Source: Streptomyces sp. AM 2-1-1
GTDB lineage: Bacteria; Actinomycetota; Actinomycetes; Streptomycetales; Streptomycetaceae
Assembly: GCF_029167645.1 (NCBI RefSeq)
Contig: NZ_CP119147.1
Coordinates: forward strand, 4,048,501-4,112,500
DNA length: 64,000 bases
Direction: 5' to 3'
Below, piece by piece: positions 41,985 through 50,444 of this stretch. Made by a program: the position numbers and the translations under genes. Below the pieces are notes generated by a model. It made no database searches. It was not told where the DNA came from and worked only from the letters and a program-made list of their open reading frames with translations. Each line of letters begins with the position of its first letter. The stretch's first letter is position 1.

Positions 41985-43319
41985 TTGAGTACGGGATCCG
42001 GAGCAGACTCCGCCCCCGCACCGACCTCCACCCACGACAGCAAGACCGGCGGGACCTTCTCGTCGCTGAAGATCCGCAACTACCGCCTGTTCGCCACGGG
42101 CGCCGTGATCTCCAACACCGGTACCTGGATGTCCCGCATCACGCAGGACTGGCTGGTCCTCAGCCTCACCGGGTCCGCGGCGGCCGTCGGCATCACCACG
42201 GCCCTGCAGTTCCTGCCGATGCTGCTCTTCGGTCTGTACGGCGGCGTGATCGCCGACCGCTTCCCCAAGCGCAAGCTCCTTCTCGTCAGCCAGGCCCTGC
42301 TCGGCCTGTGCGGACTCCTGCTCGCCGCGCTCACCCTCGCGGGCGTCGTCCAGGTCTGGCACGTCTACCTGATCGCCTTCCTGCTCGGCATGGTCACGGT
42401 CGTCGACAATCCGGCCCGCCAGTCCTTCGTCTCCGAGATGGTCGGCCCGCACCAGCTGCGCAACGCCGTCAGCCTGAACTCCGCGAACTTCCAATCCGCC
42501 CGCCTCATCGGCCCCGCCGTCGCGGGCGTCCTGATCACCACGGTCGGCAGCGGCTGGGCCTTCATGTTCAACGGCCTCTCCTTCCTCGCCCCGCTCGTCG
42601 GCCTGCTGATGATGCGGACGAGCGAGCTCCACCAGTCGGTGATCGTGCCGCGCGCCAAGGGCCAGCTCCGCGAGGGGCTGCGGTACGTGAAGGGCCGCCC
42701 GGAGCTGATCTGGCCCATCGCCCTGGTGGGCTTCGTCGGCACCTTCGGATTCAACTTCCCGATCTGGCTCACCGCCTACGCCGACGAGGTCTTCCACGGC
42801 GGCGCCGGCATGTACTCCTTCTTCAACATCCTGATGGCCGTCGGCTCCCTCGCGGGAGCGCTGCTGGCCGCCCGGCGCCGCTCCTCGCGGCTGCGGATGG
42901 TCGTCGCGGCGGGCACCCTCTTCGGTCTGCTGGAGGTCGCCGCCTCGCTCTCGCCGGCCGTCTGGATCTTCGCGCTCCTGCTGGTGCCGATCGGCACCCT
43001 CGGCATGACGACCAACATCAGCGCCAACACCAGCGTCCAGATGGCCGCCGACCCGGCCATGCGCGGCCGGGTGATGAGCCTCTACATGATGGTCTTCGCC
43101 GGCGGTACGCCGGTGGGAGCGCCGATCGTCGGCTGGATCAGCGACACCTACGGCCCCCGGACCGGCTTCGCGGCCGGCGGCGGCATATCCCTCCTCGCGG
43201 CCCTGGTGATCGGCTTCATGCTGGCCCGCGTCGGGGGCCTGAAGCTGAAGGTGGACCTCCGCCCGGGGCGCCCTCACGTCCGCTTCGTCCCGCGCGAACA
43301 CCTGGCGACGGCGGCGTAG
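41985..43319 (+). CDS. MFS transporter (DHA3/EntS-like exporter)
   Basis: A 444-residue 12-helix MFS protein: SLKIRNYRLFATGAVISNTG opens helix 1, GGVIADRFPKRKLLLVSQ gives motif A near 85-102, and VVDNPARQSFVSEMVGP lies near 140. These features place it with EntS-type and macrolide-efflux-like exporters. TTG 41985 is chosen, with GGAGG 9-13 nt upstream and no better codon in frame. MarR-linked MFS exporters usually extrude an organic ligand sensed by MarR. A strong terminator follows. Confidence 0.9.
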   Translation: MSTGSGADSAPAPTSTHDSKTGGTFSSLKIRNYRLFATGAVISNTGTWMSRITQDWLVLSLTGSAAAVGITTALQFLPMLLFGLYGGVIADRFPKRKLLLVSQALLGLCGLLLAALTLAGVVQVWHVYLIAFLLGMVTVVDNPARQSFVSEMVGPHQLRNAVSLNSANFQSARLIGPAVAGVLITTVGSGWAFMFNGLSFLAPLVGLLMMRTSELHQSVIVPRAKGQLREGLRYVKGRPELIWPIALVGFVGTFGFNFPIWLTAYADEVFHGGAGMYSFFNILMAVGSLAGALLAARRRSSRLRMVVAAGTLFGLLEVAASLSPAVWIFALLLVPIGTLGMTTNISANTSVQMAADPAMRGRVMSLYMMVFAGGTPVGAPIVGWISDTYGPRTGFAAGGGISLLAALVIGFMLARVGGLKLKVDLRPGRPHVRFVPREHLATAA

Positions 43320-43336
43320 ATCACGCGAGCGCTGAC

Positions 43337-43384
43337 ACCGGTCCGCCCTCCTTCCCGCGCGCGGGGGAAGGAGGGCGGACCGGT
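43337..43384 (+). terminator. Strong terminator after the MFS gene
   Basis: A perfect 20-bp stem (43337-43356 with 43365-43384) with an 8-nt loop begins 18 nt after the stop. Confidence 0.9.
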
Positions 43385-43454
43385 TCCCGGACGTGTGCGG
43401 GTGCGGACGCGCGGTCGTTGCGCCGGGGCGACCCGGGCATGTTTCCTCGCCCCC

Positions 43455-44135
43455 ATGAGTAACCCGAGCGTCCCCAGCGGCCCGAGCAGTCCCAGCGGCC
43501 CTGGCGACCCGAGCGACCCCAGCGGCCCGAGAGCTCCCAGCGGCCAGGATCCGGCCCCGTCCGCCGGCCGACAGCGCCTCTTCGTCGCGGTCCTGCCGCC
43601 CGCCCCGGCCGTCGAGGAGCTGCGGGCGGCCGTCGCCCCACTGCACCGGCTGCCCGGGGCGCGGCAGCTGCGGTGGACCTGGCCCGAGGGGTGGCACTTC
43701 ACGCTCGCCTTCCTCGGGGAGGTGGACGGGGCGCTGCTGCCCGAGCTGTACGAGCGGCTGGAGCGCGCCGCCCACCGGAGCGAACCGTTCCCGCTCCGGG
43801 TGCACGGCGGCGGCCGGTTCGACGGCCGGGTGCTGTGGGCCGGGGCGGCCGGCGGGCTGGACGCGCTGCGGCTGCTGGCCGAGCGGGCGCACGCCGCCGC
43901 GTGCCGGTCGGGCGTCCCGATGGAGGAGCACCGCCGCTACACGCCCCACCTGACGCTCGCGCGCAGCCGTACCGAGGTGGAGCTGGGCCCGTTCACCGAG
44001 GCGCTGGCCGGGTTCGGGGGGACCGGGTGGCGGGCGGACACGCTGAGCCTGGTCCGCAGCGACCTGCCGGTCTCGGGGGTGCCGGGGGAGCAGCCGCGCT
44101 ACCGGGTGGTGGGCGCCTGGCCACTGGGGCGGTGA
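43455..44135 (+). CDS. thpR: RNA 2',3'-cyclic phosphodiesterase (2H family)
   Basis: This 226-residue 2H phosphoesterase has its two catalytic HxTx motifs at HFTL (81-84) and HLTL (165-168). The first 40 residues are a low-complexity Pro/Ser/Gly repeat (PSGP-like) not found in short bacterial ThpR proteins. It opens 2',3'-cyclic phosphates at RNA ends. ATG 43455 is the only good start. Low-complexity DNA upstream and the repeat suggest slippage-driven expansion of the N terminus. Confidence 0.9.
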   Translation: MSNPSVPSGPSSPSGPGDPSDPSGPRAPSGQDPAPSAGRQRLFVAVLPPAPAVEELRAAVAPLHRLPGARQLRWTWPEGWHFTLAFLGEVDGALLPELYERLERAAHRSEPFPLRVHGGGRFDGRVLWAGAAGGLDALRLLAERAHAAACRSGVPMEEHRRYTPHLTLARSRTEVELGPFTEALAGFGGTGWRADTLSLVRSDLPVSGVPGEQPRYRVVGAWPLGR

Positions 44136-44190
44136 GGGGGCCGCGGGGGCGGTGGGCGGGACGGTCGGCCGGGACGGTTAACCTCGTCGG

Positions 44191-44280
44191 GTGGATCCCA
44201 AGACCAGAAACCGCATCATGGCCGCCGTTCTCGTGCTGATGTTCGTCGTGGTGGTGGTGGCGGCGGCCGTGGGCAACTGA
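44191..44280 (+). CDS. 29-residue single-helix membrane protein
   Basis: Translation gives VDPKTRNRIMAAVLVLMF then a Val/Ala-rich helix ending AAAVGN. The basic N-terminal stretch followed by one hydrophobic helix is very regular, and I have the impression of near-identical short proteins throughout Streptomyces. GTG 44191 follows TAACCT by 5 nt, so the mRNA may be leaderless. Possibly a regulator of a membrane complex; function unknown. A terminator hairpin lies 50 nt downstream. Confidence 0.7.
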   Translation: MDPKTRNRIMAAVLVLMFVVVVVAAAVGN

Positions 44281-44332
44281 CGTGCTCTTCACGGGCCGCG
44301 CCCGCCCGGCCGCCGTGGCGGACCGGGCCCGC

Positions 44333-44364
44333 CGCCCGGCCGGCGGCTGACCGCCGGCCGGGCG
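44333..44364. terminator. Bidirectional terminator (small ORF / aldo-keto reductase)
   Basis: A perfect 14-bp stem (44333-44346 with 44351-44364) with a CTGA loop lies between convergent genes. Confidence 0.85.
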
Positions 44365-44384
44365 AGGCGTACCGGGACGCCGGA

Positions 44385-45380
44385 CTACCAGGCGAAGCTC
44401 TCCGGGGACGGGCCCGGGCCGGGGAAGATCTCCTCCAGCGAGGCCAGCACCTCCTCCGAGAGTTCCAGCTCCACCGCGCGCAGCGCGGAATCGAGCTGCT
44501 CGCGGGTGCGGGGACCCGAGATCGGGCCGGTGATGCCGGGGCGCGTCAGCAGCCAGGCCAGGCCGACCTCGCCGGGCTCCAGCCCGTGCTTGTCGAGCAG
44601 GTCCTCGTACGCCTGGATCCGGGCGCGCACCTTCGGGTCGGCGAGCCCTTCGGCGGAGCGGCCCGTGGTGGACCGGGCACCGCCGCCCTCGCGCTCCTTG
44701 CGCAGTGCGCCGCCGAGCAGACCGCCCTGCAGCGGGGACCAGGGGATGACACCGAGGCCGTACTCCCGGGCGGCCGGGATGACCTCCATCTCGGCGTCGC
44801 GGGCCATCAGGTTGTAGAGGCACTGCTCGCTGACCAGGCCGTACGAGCCGAGGCGCCTGGCCGTCTCGTTGGCCTGGGCGATCTTGTAGCCGGCGAAGTT
44901 GGACGAGCCCGCGTACAGGATCTTGCCCTGCTGGACCAGTACGTCGATGGCCTGCCAGATCTCCTCGATCGGGGTCGACCGGTCGACGTGGTGGAACTGG
45001 TACAGGTCGATGTGGTCGGTCTGCAGCCGCTTGAGGCTGGCGTCGACGGCCCGGCGGATGTTGAGCGCGGAGAGCTTGTCGTGGTTGGGCCACGCCTCGC
45101 CGTCCGGGCCCATGTTGCCGTAGACCTTGGTGGCGAGGACGACCTTGTCGCGGCGGTCGCCGCCCTGCGCGAACCAGGTGCCGAGGATCTCCTCGGTGCG
45201 GCCCTTGTTCTCGCCCCACCCGTAGACGTTCGCGGTGTCGAAGAAGTTGACGCCCGCGTCCAGAGCGGCGTCCATGAGCGTGTGGCTGTCGGCTTCGTTG
45301 GTCTGCGGGCCGAAGTTCATCGTCCCGAGGACGAGGCGGCTGACCTTGAGGCCCGTGCGTCCGAGCTGCGTGTACTTCAT
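44385..45380 (-). CDS. Aldo/keto reductase
   Basis: A 331-residue NADPH-dependent oxidoreductase with TIM-barrel fold. Catalytic residues of the AKR tetrad fit FFDTANVYG (Asp and Tyr, about 47-54), VLATKVYG (Lys, about 82) and QFHHVDRS (His, about 127). The C-terminal cofactor region reads GITGPISGPRTREQLDSAL. It resembles YajO/AKR13-type enzymes, which reduce diverse carbonyls. ATG 45380 begins MKYTQLGRTGLKVSRL, the standard family start. Monocistronic; pip lies upstream on the same strand with 61 nt between. Confidence 0.93.
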   Translation of the reverse strand: MKYTQLGRTGLKVSRLVLGTMNFGPQTNEADSHTLMDAALDAGVNFFDTANVYGWGENKGRTEEILGTWFAQGGDRRDKVVLATKVYGNMGPDGEAWPNHDKLSALNIRRAVDASLKRLQTDHIDLYQFHHVDRSTPIEEIWQAIDVLVQQGKILYAGSSNFAGYKIAQANETARRLGSYGLVSEQCLYNLMARDAEMEVIPAAREYGLGVIPWSPLQGGLLGGALRKEREGGGARSTTGRSAEGLADPKVRARIQAYEDLLDKHGLEPGEVGLAWLLTRPGITGPISGPRTREQLDSALRAVELELSEEVLASLEEIFPGPGPSPESFAW

Positions 45381-45441
45381 GATTCCCCACCCAACGCCTT
45401 CGAGCGCGCTCGAAGCAAGGGGGCACCCCGCGAGGGGCCCG

Positions 45442-46422
45442 TCACTCCTTCCCGGCGAACCGGTCGAGGGCGGCCAGCTCCGCGCGGGTGGTCGCCGCGC
45501 CGCCCAGGTGGCCGGCGTCCGCGATGACGGTGAGTTCCGCGCCGGGCCAGGCGCGGGCCAGCTCCCACGCGGTGGTCAGCGGGCCGCCCAGGTCGAACCG
45601 GCCGTGGATCAGCACCCCCGGGATGCCCGCGAGCCGGCCCGCGTCCCGGATCAGCTGCCCCTCCTCCAACCAGGCGCCGTGCGCGAAGTAGTGCGCGCAG
45701 ATCCGGACGAACGCCACCCGGTCCGGGCCGGGCCTGCTGGTGTACGGGGGCGGGTGCCCCTCCATCGACACCACCGCGTCCTCCCAGGCGCACCAGTCCG
45801 CCACCGCCTTCTCCCGTACGGCCGGGTCGGCGTCCTCCGTCCGGCGGGCGTACGCGCCGATGAGCTCGGCGGAGCCGGGCCGGGCGCCGGTGACCTCCGG
45901 GACACCGGCCCGGAAGCGGTCCCAGGCTTCGGGGAAGATCTGGCCGGCTCCCCGGTAGAGCCAGTCGATCTCGCTCGCCCGGGTCGTGGTGACGGCCGAC
46001 AGCACGATCCCGGTGACGCGGTCCGGGTGCGTCTCGGCGTAGGCGAGGGCGAGCGTCGATCCCCAGGACCAGCCGAAGAGCAGCCAGGCGTCGATGCCGA
46101 GGTGGGCGCGGAGCTTCTCCATGTCGGCGATCAGGTGGGGGGTGGTGTTGTGCCGCAGGCCGGTCGCGGGGTCGGCGGCGTGCGGGGTGGAGCGGCCGCA
46201 GCCGCGCTGGTCGAAGAGGACCACCCGGTACAGCTCCGGGTCGAAGCGCTGCCGGGGCCAGGGCTTGCAGCCGGAGCCGGGGCCTCCGTGCACCACGAGC
46301 GCCGGCTTCCCCGCGGGGTTGCCGCAGACCTCCCAGTGGACGAGGTTGCCGTCGCCGACGTCGAGGAGACCCTGGTCGTGGGGCTCGACGGGCGGGTACG
46401 TCTCGTCGGGTTCGCGGTGCAC
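45442..46422 (-). CDS. pip: Prolyl aminopeptidase (S33 family)
   Basis: The 326-residue alpha/beta hydrolase has the oxyanion motif HGGPG (45-49), LFDQRGCGRSTPH (69-81) and nucleophile GWSWGS with Ser119. The later Asp lies in LIHGRFD and the His in ADAGHLGG. These features mark prolyl iminopeptidases, which remove N-terminal proline from peptides. GTG 46422 is chosen; AGAAGAGG lies upstream. It is divergent from a cupin-zinc ribbon gene, with 82 nt between the starts. Confidence 0.92.
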   Translation of the reverse strand: MHREPDETYPPVEPHDQGLLDVGDGNLVHWEVCGNPAGKPALVVHGGPGSGCKPWPRQRFDPELYRVVLFDQRGCGRSTPHAADPATGLRHNTTPHLIADMEKLRAHLGIDAWLLFGWSWGSTLALAYAETHPDRVTGIVLSAVTTTRASEIDWLYRGAGQIFPEAWDRFRAGVPEVTGARPGSAELIGAYARRTEDADPAVREKAVADWCAWEDAVVSMEGHPPPYTSRPGPDRVAFVRICAHYFAHGAWLEEGQLIRDAGRLAGIPGVLIHGRFDLGGPLTTAWELARAWPGAELTVIADAGHLGGAATTRAELAALDRFAGKE

Positions 46423-46504
46423 GCTGCTCGGCCTCTTCTCTCGGAGCGCTTCGGGGGAAACGGGCAGTGTACGAGCGGCACGCAGCCGGGCGTACGCTCG
46501 CAGC

Positions 46505-47005
46505 GTGAACGCCGTGCCCAGGAACCTCGCCGTGCTCGCCGACGTCCTCGCCCAGACGGGCCCCGACGGCCGGGGCGCGCTCTGGCAACTCGCCGAGCAG
46601 GGCCGGGAGCTGGACGCCAACCTGGTACGGCTGCCGCCCGACGCCGAGGTGGGCGAGCACCGGGAGGACACCCTCGACGTCCTCCTCGTCGTCCTCGCGG
46701 GCAGCGGCGTGATCGTCACCGGGGAGACCGCGCTGCCGCTCGCCCCGACCACCGTCACCTGGCTGCCCCGCACCTCCCGCCGCTCCGTCGTGGCCGGGCC
46801 CGGGGGCCTCGCCTACCTCACCGTCCACCGCCGCCGGCCGGGGCTGACGATCACGTCCGCGCCGGCCGCCCTCCCGGCCCGTGAGTCCGGGGGCGGCGAG
46901 GCGCCGTGCGCGCTGGACCGGGTCTGCCCGGAGTGCGGGCGGCTCGCGGAGGGGCGGGCGCCGAAGTTCTGCGCGGAGTGCGGGGAGCGGCTCGGCGGGC
47001 ACTGA
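46505..47005 (+). CDS. Cupin-like protein with C-terminal zinc ribbon
   Basis: The 166-residue protein has a single-domain beta-barrel (about 25-115; LDVLLVVLAGSGVIVTGETA, then TWLPRTSRRSVVAGPGGLAY). A short zinc ribbon CPECG, then CAECG at about 143-162 ends it. The fusion resembles small metal-regulated or RNA-polymerase-associated proteins, but no partner is known. GTG 46505 follows TACGCT by 6 nt, so translation is probably leaderless. Its neighbour the receptor kinase converges from the right. Confidence 0.75.
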   Translation: MNAVPRNLAVLADVLAQTGPDGRGALWQLAEQGRELDANLVRLPPDAEVGEHREDTLDVLLVVLAGSGVIVTGETALPLAPTTVTWLPRTSRRSVVAGPGGLAYLTVHRRRPGLTITSAPAALPARESGGGEAPCALDRVCPECGRLAEGRAPKFCAECGERLGGH

Positions 47006-47037
47006 CCCGGGGGAGTACCGGGAGGGCCCCGGGGACC

Positions 47038-49242
47038 TCAGGAGTCTTCGCACTCGGTGAGTTTCGGCCGGTTCGGCGCGGACGCGTTGCCCATCAGCGA
47101 CGCCAGGTGCTCGGTGTACATGTCCTCCCACTCCTGGCCGTTCACGATCGCCTTCAGCGCGTCGCACACCTCCTCCTTCAGCTCCGGCTCGCCCGGCACC
47201 ATCGCCACCCCGTACCCCTCGGCGCCGCCCGCGTTGCTGATCTGCTGGAGCTTCTGCGGGTCCTGGCCGACGTACCCGGCGAGGATGATGTCGTCGGTGC
47301 TCACCGCGGCGATCCCGCTCCTGTCGTCCAACAGGTAGTCCACGCAGAGCTGGTAGGAGCTCTGCCGCTTCGTCAGGTTGTACCCGGCGTCCGTGAGCCA
47401 CCGCTCGTACGTCGAGCCCCGCACCGTGCAGACCTGGGCGTTGTCGCCGATCAGGTCGGCGGCGTCGGTGTACGCCCGGGGGACGTCCTTGCGTACGAGG
47501 AAGCTGCGTAGCGCCGTGTAGTACGGTCCCGCGAAGACGAGGCCCGCCTCTTTGCGCTCCGGGGTGATGGTGTAGCTCGCTATCACCAGGTCGACCCGCC
47601 CCGCCGAGAGCATCGACGCCCGGTTCTCGCTGTTCACCGGCACGAAGCGGATGTCCTTCGTCCGGTACCCCATGCGCCGCGCGATCCGGGTGGCGAGGTC
47701 TATGTCGTACCCGGCGTACGAGCCGTCCGTCTGCCGCTGGCTCAGCCCGGGCTGGTCCTCCTTGACGCCGATCTTCAGCTGGGGGTGCGCGTGCCGGTAG
47801 GTGGGCGCTTGCGCCCCCCAGTGCTGCCAGGTCAGCCAGCCACCGCCGGCCAGCAGCACCGCGCAGCCGACCGCGGCCGCACGGAGCACGGCCCGCCGCC
47901 GGGGGCGACGACCGCCCGGCACGCGCCCGCCGCCGGCGCCGCCCCGGCCGCCGGTGTCGGCGCCGTGACCACCGCTGCCGCGGCCGTCGTCGCTGTCGTC
48001 GTCGCCCCCTTCGGGCGGCGGGCCCAGGTGGTGCCGGTGGGTCGCGTCGTGGGGCGCCGGGGCATCGCTGGTGACCGCCAGCAGCATCGCCTCGGCGCGC
48101 CGGGCGTCCGGCCGCTCGTGGGGGTCCTTCCGCAGCAGCGCCTCGATGACGGGGGCGAGCGGCCCGGCGTACGTCATCGCCGGAAGCGGCTGCTCGTACA
48201 CGGCGAGGAAGATCTCGTAGGAACTGAGGCCCGTGAAGGGCGCCCTGCCCTCGACCATCTCGAAGAGCGTGACCCCCAGCGACCACAGGTCGGACGCGGA
48301 GGTCCCGGGCTTGGGGAGGGCCTCGCCGCCCCGGTGGACCAGCTCGGGCGCCAGGTACTTCGGAGTGCCGATGATCTCCTGGGACTTGGTCAGCTGGACG
48401 GCGCCCTCGAAGGTGGCGATGCCGAAGTCCATCAGCAGGGCACGGCCGTTGGGGCGGAAGAGGATGTTGTGCGGCTTGACGTCCCGGTGCAGCACCCCGG
48501 CCTCGTGCGCCGCGCGCAGCCCGCGCAGCACCTGGAGGGCGATCCGGGCGGCCTGCGCCACCGGCAGGCGGCGCTGCTCGCGCAACAGGTCGGCGAGGGA
48601 GCGTGCGTCGAGCAGCTCCATCACGATCCAGACCTGGTTGCCGGACTCGATGACGTCGTGCACCGCGACGACGTTCTGGTGTCCGATCCGGGCGATGGCC
48701 TGCGCCTCGCGCCGCGCCCGCTCGACCCACTGCGCCTGCGTCTCGGGCTCCAACGCGCCCCGGTAGAGCAGTCCCTTGACCGCCACCCGCCGCCCGAGCC
48801 GCCGGTCCAGCGCCTCCCAGACGACGCCCATCCCGCCGCGCCCCAACTGGCGTCGGAGCTCGTACCGGTCGGCGATCACCACGTGCGGGCGGAGTTCGGG
48901 TTCCGGGTCGGGCACCTCCCCGGAGGAGACGGGACCCGTCGAACCGCCGAGGGGCTCGACGCCCGACACGTCACCGAGCGCGTGGGGGCCGGATCCGGCC
49001 CCGGACCCGGCCCAGTCCGCGGATCCGGCCCGGTCCTCGGCCGCGGATCCGCCGCCGTCCCCGGTCCCGGACACGCGGCCGTGCTCGCCGCTGGGCACGG
49101 CCCCCCGGTCGGCGCCCCGTCCGACCCCGCTTCCGGCGCCCTGTCCGACGCCGAAGGGCCGTGGTCCGACGGCCCGCCGGCCGTCGCCGGGATCGCCGTC
49201 GAAGCCCGTTTCCGGCTCGTCGGCCGTTCCCTCGCTGTGCAT
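47038..49242 (-). CDS. Receptor Ser/Thr protein kinase fused to a solute-binding sensor domain
   Basis: A 734-residue membrane kinase. A Gly/Ser-rich disordered N terminus (1-120) precedes a Hanks-type kinase domain (about 127-390) with glycine loop LGRGGMGVVWEA, Lys156 in VAVK, HRDVKPHN at 252-259 and DFG at 272-274. After a Gly/Asp-rich linker, one helix (VLRAAAVGCAVLLAGGG, about 450) leads to an extracellular type-3 solute-binding domain (about 485-730: DLVIASYTITPERK, then FAGPYYTALRSFLVRKD). It should read an amino acid-like ligand outside and phosphorylate inside. Most Streptomyces receptor kinases instead carry PASTA or beta-propeller sensors. Confidence 0.92.
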   Translation of the reverse strand: MHSEGTADEPETGFDGDPGDGRRAVGPRPFGVGQGAGSGVGRGADRGAVPSGEHGRVSGTGDGGGSAAEDRAGSADWAGSGAGSGPHALGDVSGVEPLGGSTGPVSSGEVPDPEPELRPHVVIADRYELRRQLGRGGMGVVWEALDRRLGRRVAVKGLLYRGALEPETQAQWVERARREAQAIARIGHQNVVAVHDVIESGNQVWIVMELLDARSLADLLREQRRLPVAQAARIALQVLRGLRAAHEAGVLHRDVKPHNILFRPNGRALLMDFGIATFEGAVQLTKSQEIIGTPKYLAPELVHRGGEALPKPGTSASDLWSLGVTLFEMVEGRAPFTGLSSYEIFLAVYEQPLPAMTYAGPLAPVIEALLRKDPHERPDARRAEAMLLAVTSDAPAPHDATHRHHLGPPPEGGDDDSDDGRGSGGHGADTGGRGGAGGGRVPGGRRPRRRAVLRAAAVGCAVLLAGGGWLTWQHWGAQAPTYRHAHPQLKIGVKEDQPGLSQRQTDGSYAGYDIDLATRIARRMGYRTKDIRFVPVNSENRASMLSAGRVDLVIASYTITPERKEAGLVFAGPYYTALRSFLVRKDVPRAYTDAADLIGDNAQVCTVRGSTYERWLTDAGYNLTKRQSSYQLCVDYLLDDRSGIAAVSTDDIILAGYVGQDPQKLQQISNAGGAEGYGVAMVPGEPELKEEVCDALKAIVNGQEWEDMYTEHLASLMGNASAPNRPKLTECEDS

Positions 49243-49507
49243 GCGACCCCCAGTGCACTACATGGAAGCATCAGGGTAGACGGTCCGTCAGCGCCAACCC
49301 GTGCCCGCCGACTTGCGGTTCCGTCACGCTTCCGCAGGTCCGTCCCGGAGTCCGGCGGCCCGCCTCGCTCCTCCTGATTCCTCTCCTCCCGGTCCTGCCG
49401 GGCCGGCCCCGTCCCCCGGCGCCGCCCCGGAATCGCTGTTGCGGGCCCCATCGGGCCCCGGGTACGGTCCCCCGGCCCCCCGCCGACGCCGTCACCGGAG
49501 CCACCCC

Positions 49508-49573
49508 TTGTCCCTGCGCCTCACCCCCCTCACCGACCCGGAGCGCGGTGCGTCCTCGCACCGCCTCGTCTAG
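49508..49573 (+). pseudogene. 5' remnant of a GNAT acetyltransferase gene, cut by an in-frame TAG
   Basis: Translation of this in-frame segment gives SLRLTPLTDPERGASSHRLV and then TAG at 49571-49573. The same frame continues directly into LAEEVPGA and the first GNAT domain. A single C-to-T change (CAG to TAG, Gln) would explain it. TTG 49508 is the likely original start. The first domain is also shorter than the usual GNAT length around this point. Confidence 0.6.
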
Positions 49574-49585
49574 CTGGCCGAGGAG

Positions 49586-50440
49586 GTGCCCGGAGCCGGT
49601 ACCGGTCCGGCGGCCACGGCGCCCGCCGCGTACCCGGTGGGGGCGGCGTACCTGCGGCTCCTCACCGCCCCTGGCCAGGACCACCTCGCCGAAGTGGAGG
49701 TCGCCGTCCACCCGGCCGCCCGCCGCACCGGCGTCGGTACGCGGCTGCTGGAGGCGGCCCTCGCGGGCGCCGCGGCCGAGGGCCGCCGCACGTTGACCGC
49801 GCAGGTGGCGGGGGACGGCGAGGGGGCCGCGTTCCTGAGTGCCCGGGGTTTCCGGACGGTCCTCACCCTGACCTGCACCCGCCTGGCGACGGCCGACGCC
49901 GACCCGGTGGCGCTCGCCGCGCGGGCCGGCGAGGCGCGTCCGGGCTACCGGCTGGTCTCGTGGAGCGGCACCGTCCCCGACGAGCTGGCCGCGACCTTCG
50001 CCGACTCGCGGCGGGCGATGGACGACATGCCGATGGACGCGATGGACCACGGCACGGTGGCCTGGGACGTGGACCGGGTGCGGGCCGTCGCGCGCGCCGT
50101 CGAGCGGCGCGGCGACCTCCTGCACACCGTCGCCGCCGTCAGCGAGGAGGACGGCACGATCGCCGGCTTCACCGAGCTGGTGGTGCCCGGCGACGGCACG
50201 GGCGACGGCCTGCACTACGGCACCGGAGTCCTCCCCGCCCACCGGGGCCGCGGGCTGGCCCGGTGGATGAAGGCCGAGTCGGTCCGTACCGCCCTGGTGA
50301 CCCACCCCGCGCTCGCGGGGCTGGTGGCGGACACGGCGGAGAGCAACACCGCGATGCGCGCGGTGAACGACGCGCTGGGGTACGTACCGACGCACCGGGC
50401 ACTCTTCCTCCAGCGGGACGTACCTGACCCGAGAGGATGA
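49586..50440 (+). CDS. Tandem-GNAT N-acetyltransferase with interrupted 5' end
   Basis: This 284-residue reading has two GNAT folds. The first carries the acetyl-CoA motif VAVHPAARRTGVGTRLLEAA (about 43-62); the second has TGVLPAHRGRGLARWMKAES (about 212-231) and ends SNTAMRAVNDALGYVP. The protein would acetylate an amine; substrate unknown. An amber codon (49571-49573) separates the natural N terminus from this frame. Only if translation restarts at GTG 49586, which has no properly spaced ribosome site, would a protein be made. It may be a recent pseudogene. The macrodomain gene starts 5 nt later. Confidence 0.7.
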   Translation: MPGAGTGPAATAPAAYPVGAAYLRLLTAPGQDHLAEVEVAVHPAARRTGVGTRLLEAALAGAAAEGRRTLTAQVAGDGEGAAFLSARGFRTVLTLTCTRLATADADPVALAARAGEARPGYRLVSWSGTVPDELAATFADSRRAMDDMPMDAMDHGTVAWDVDRVRAVARAVERRGDLLHTVAAVSEEDGTIAGFTELVVPGDGTGDGLHYGTGVLPAHRGRGLARWMKAESVRTALVTHPALAGLVADTAESNTAMRAVNDALGYVPTHRALFLQRDVPDPRG

Positions 50441-50444
50441 CCCC

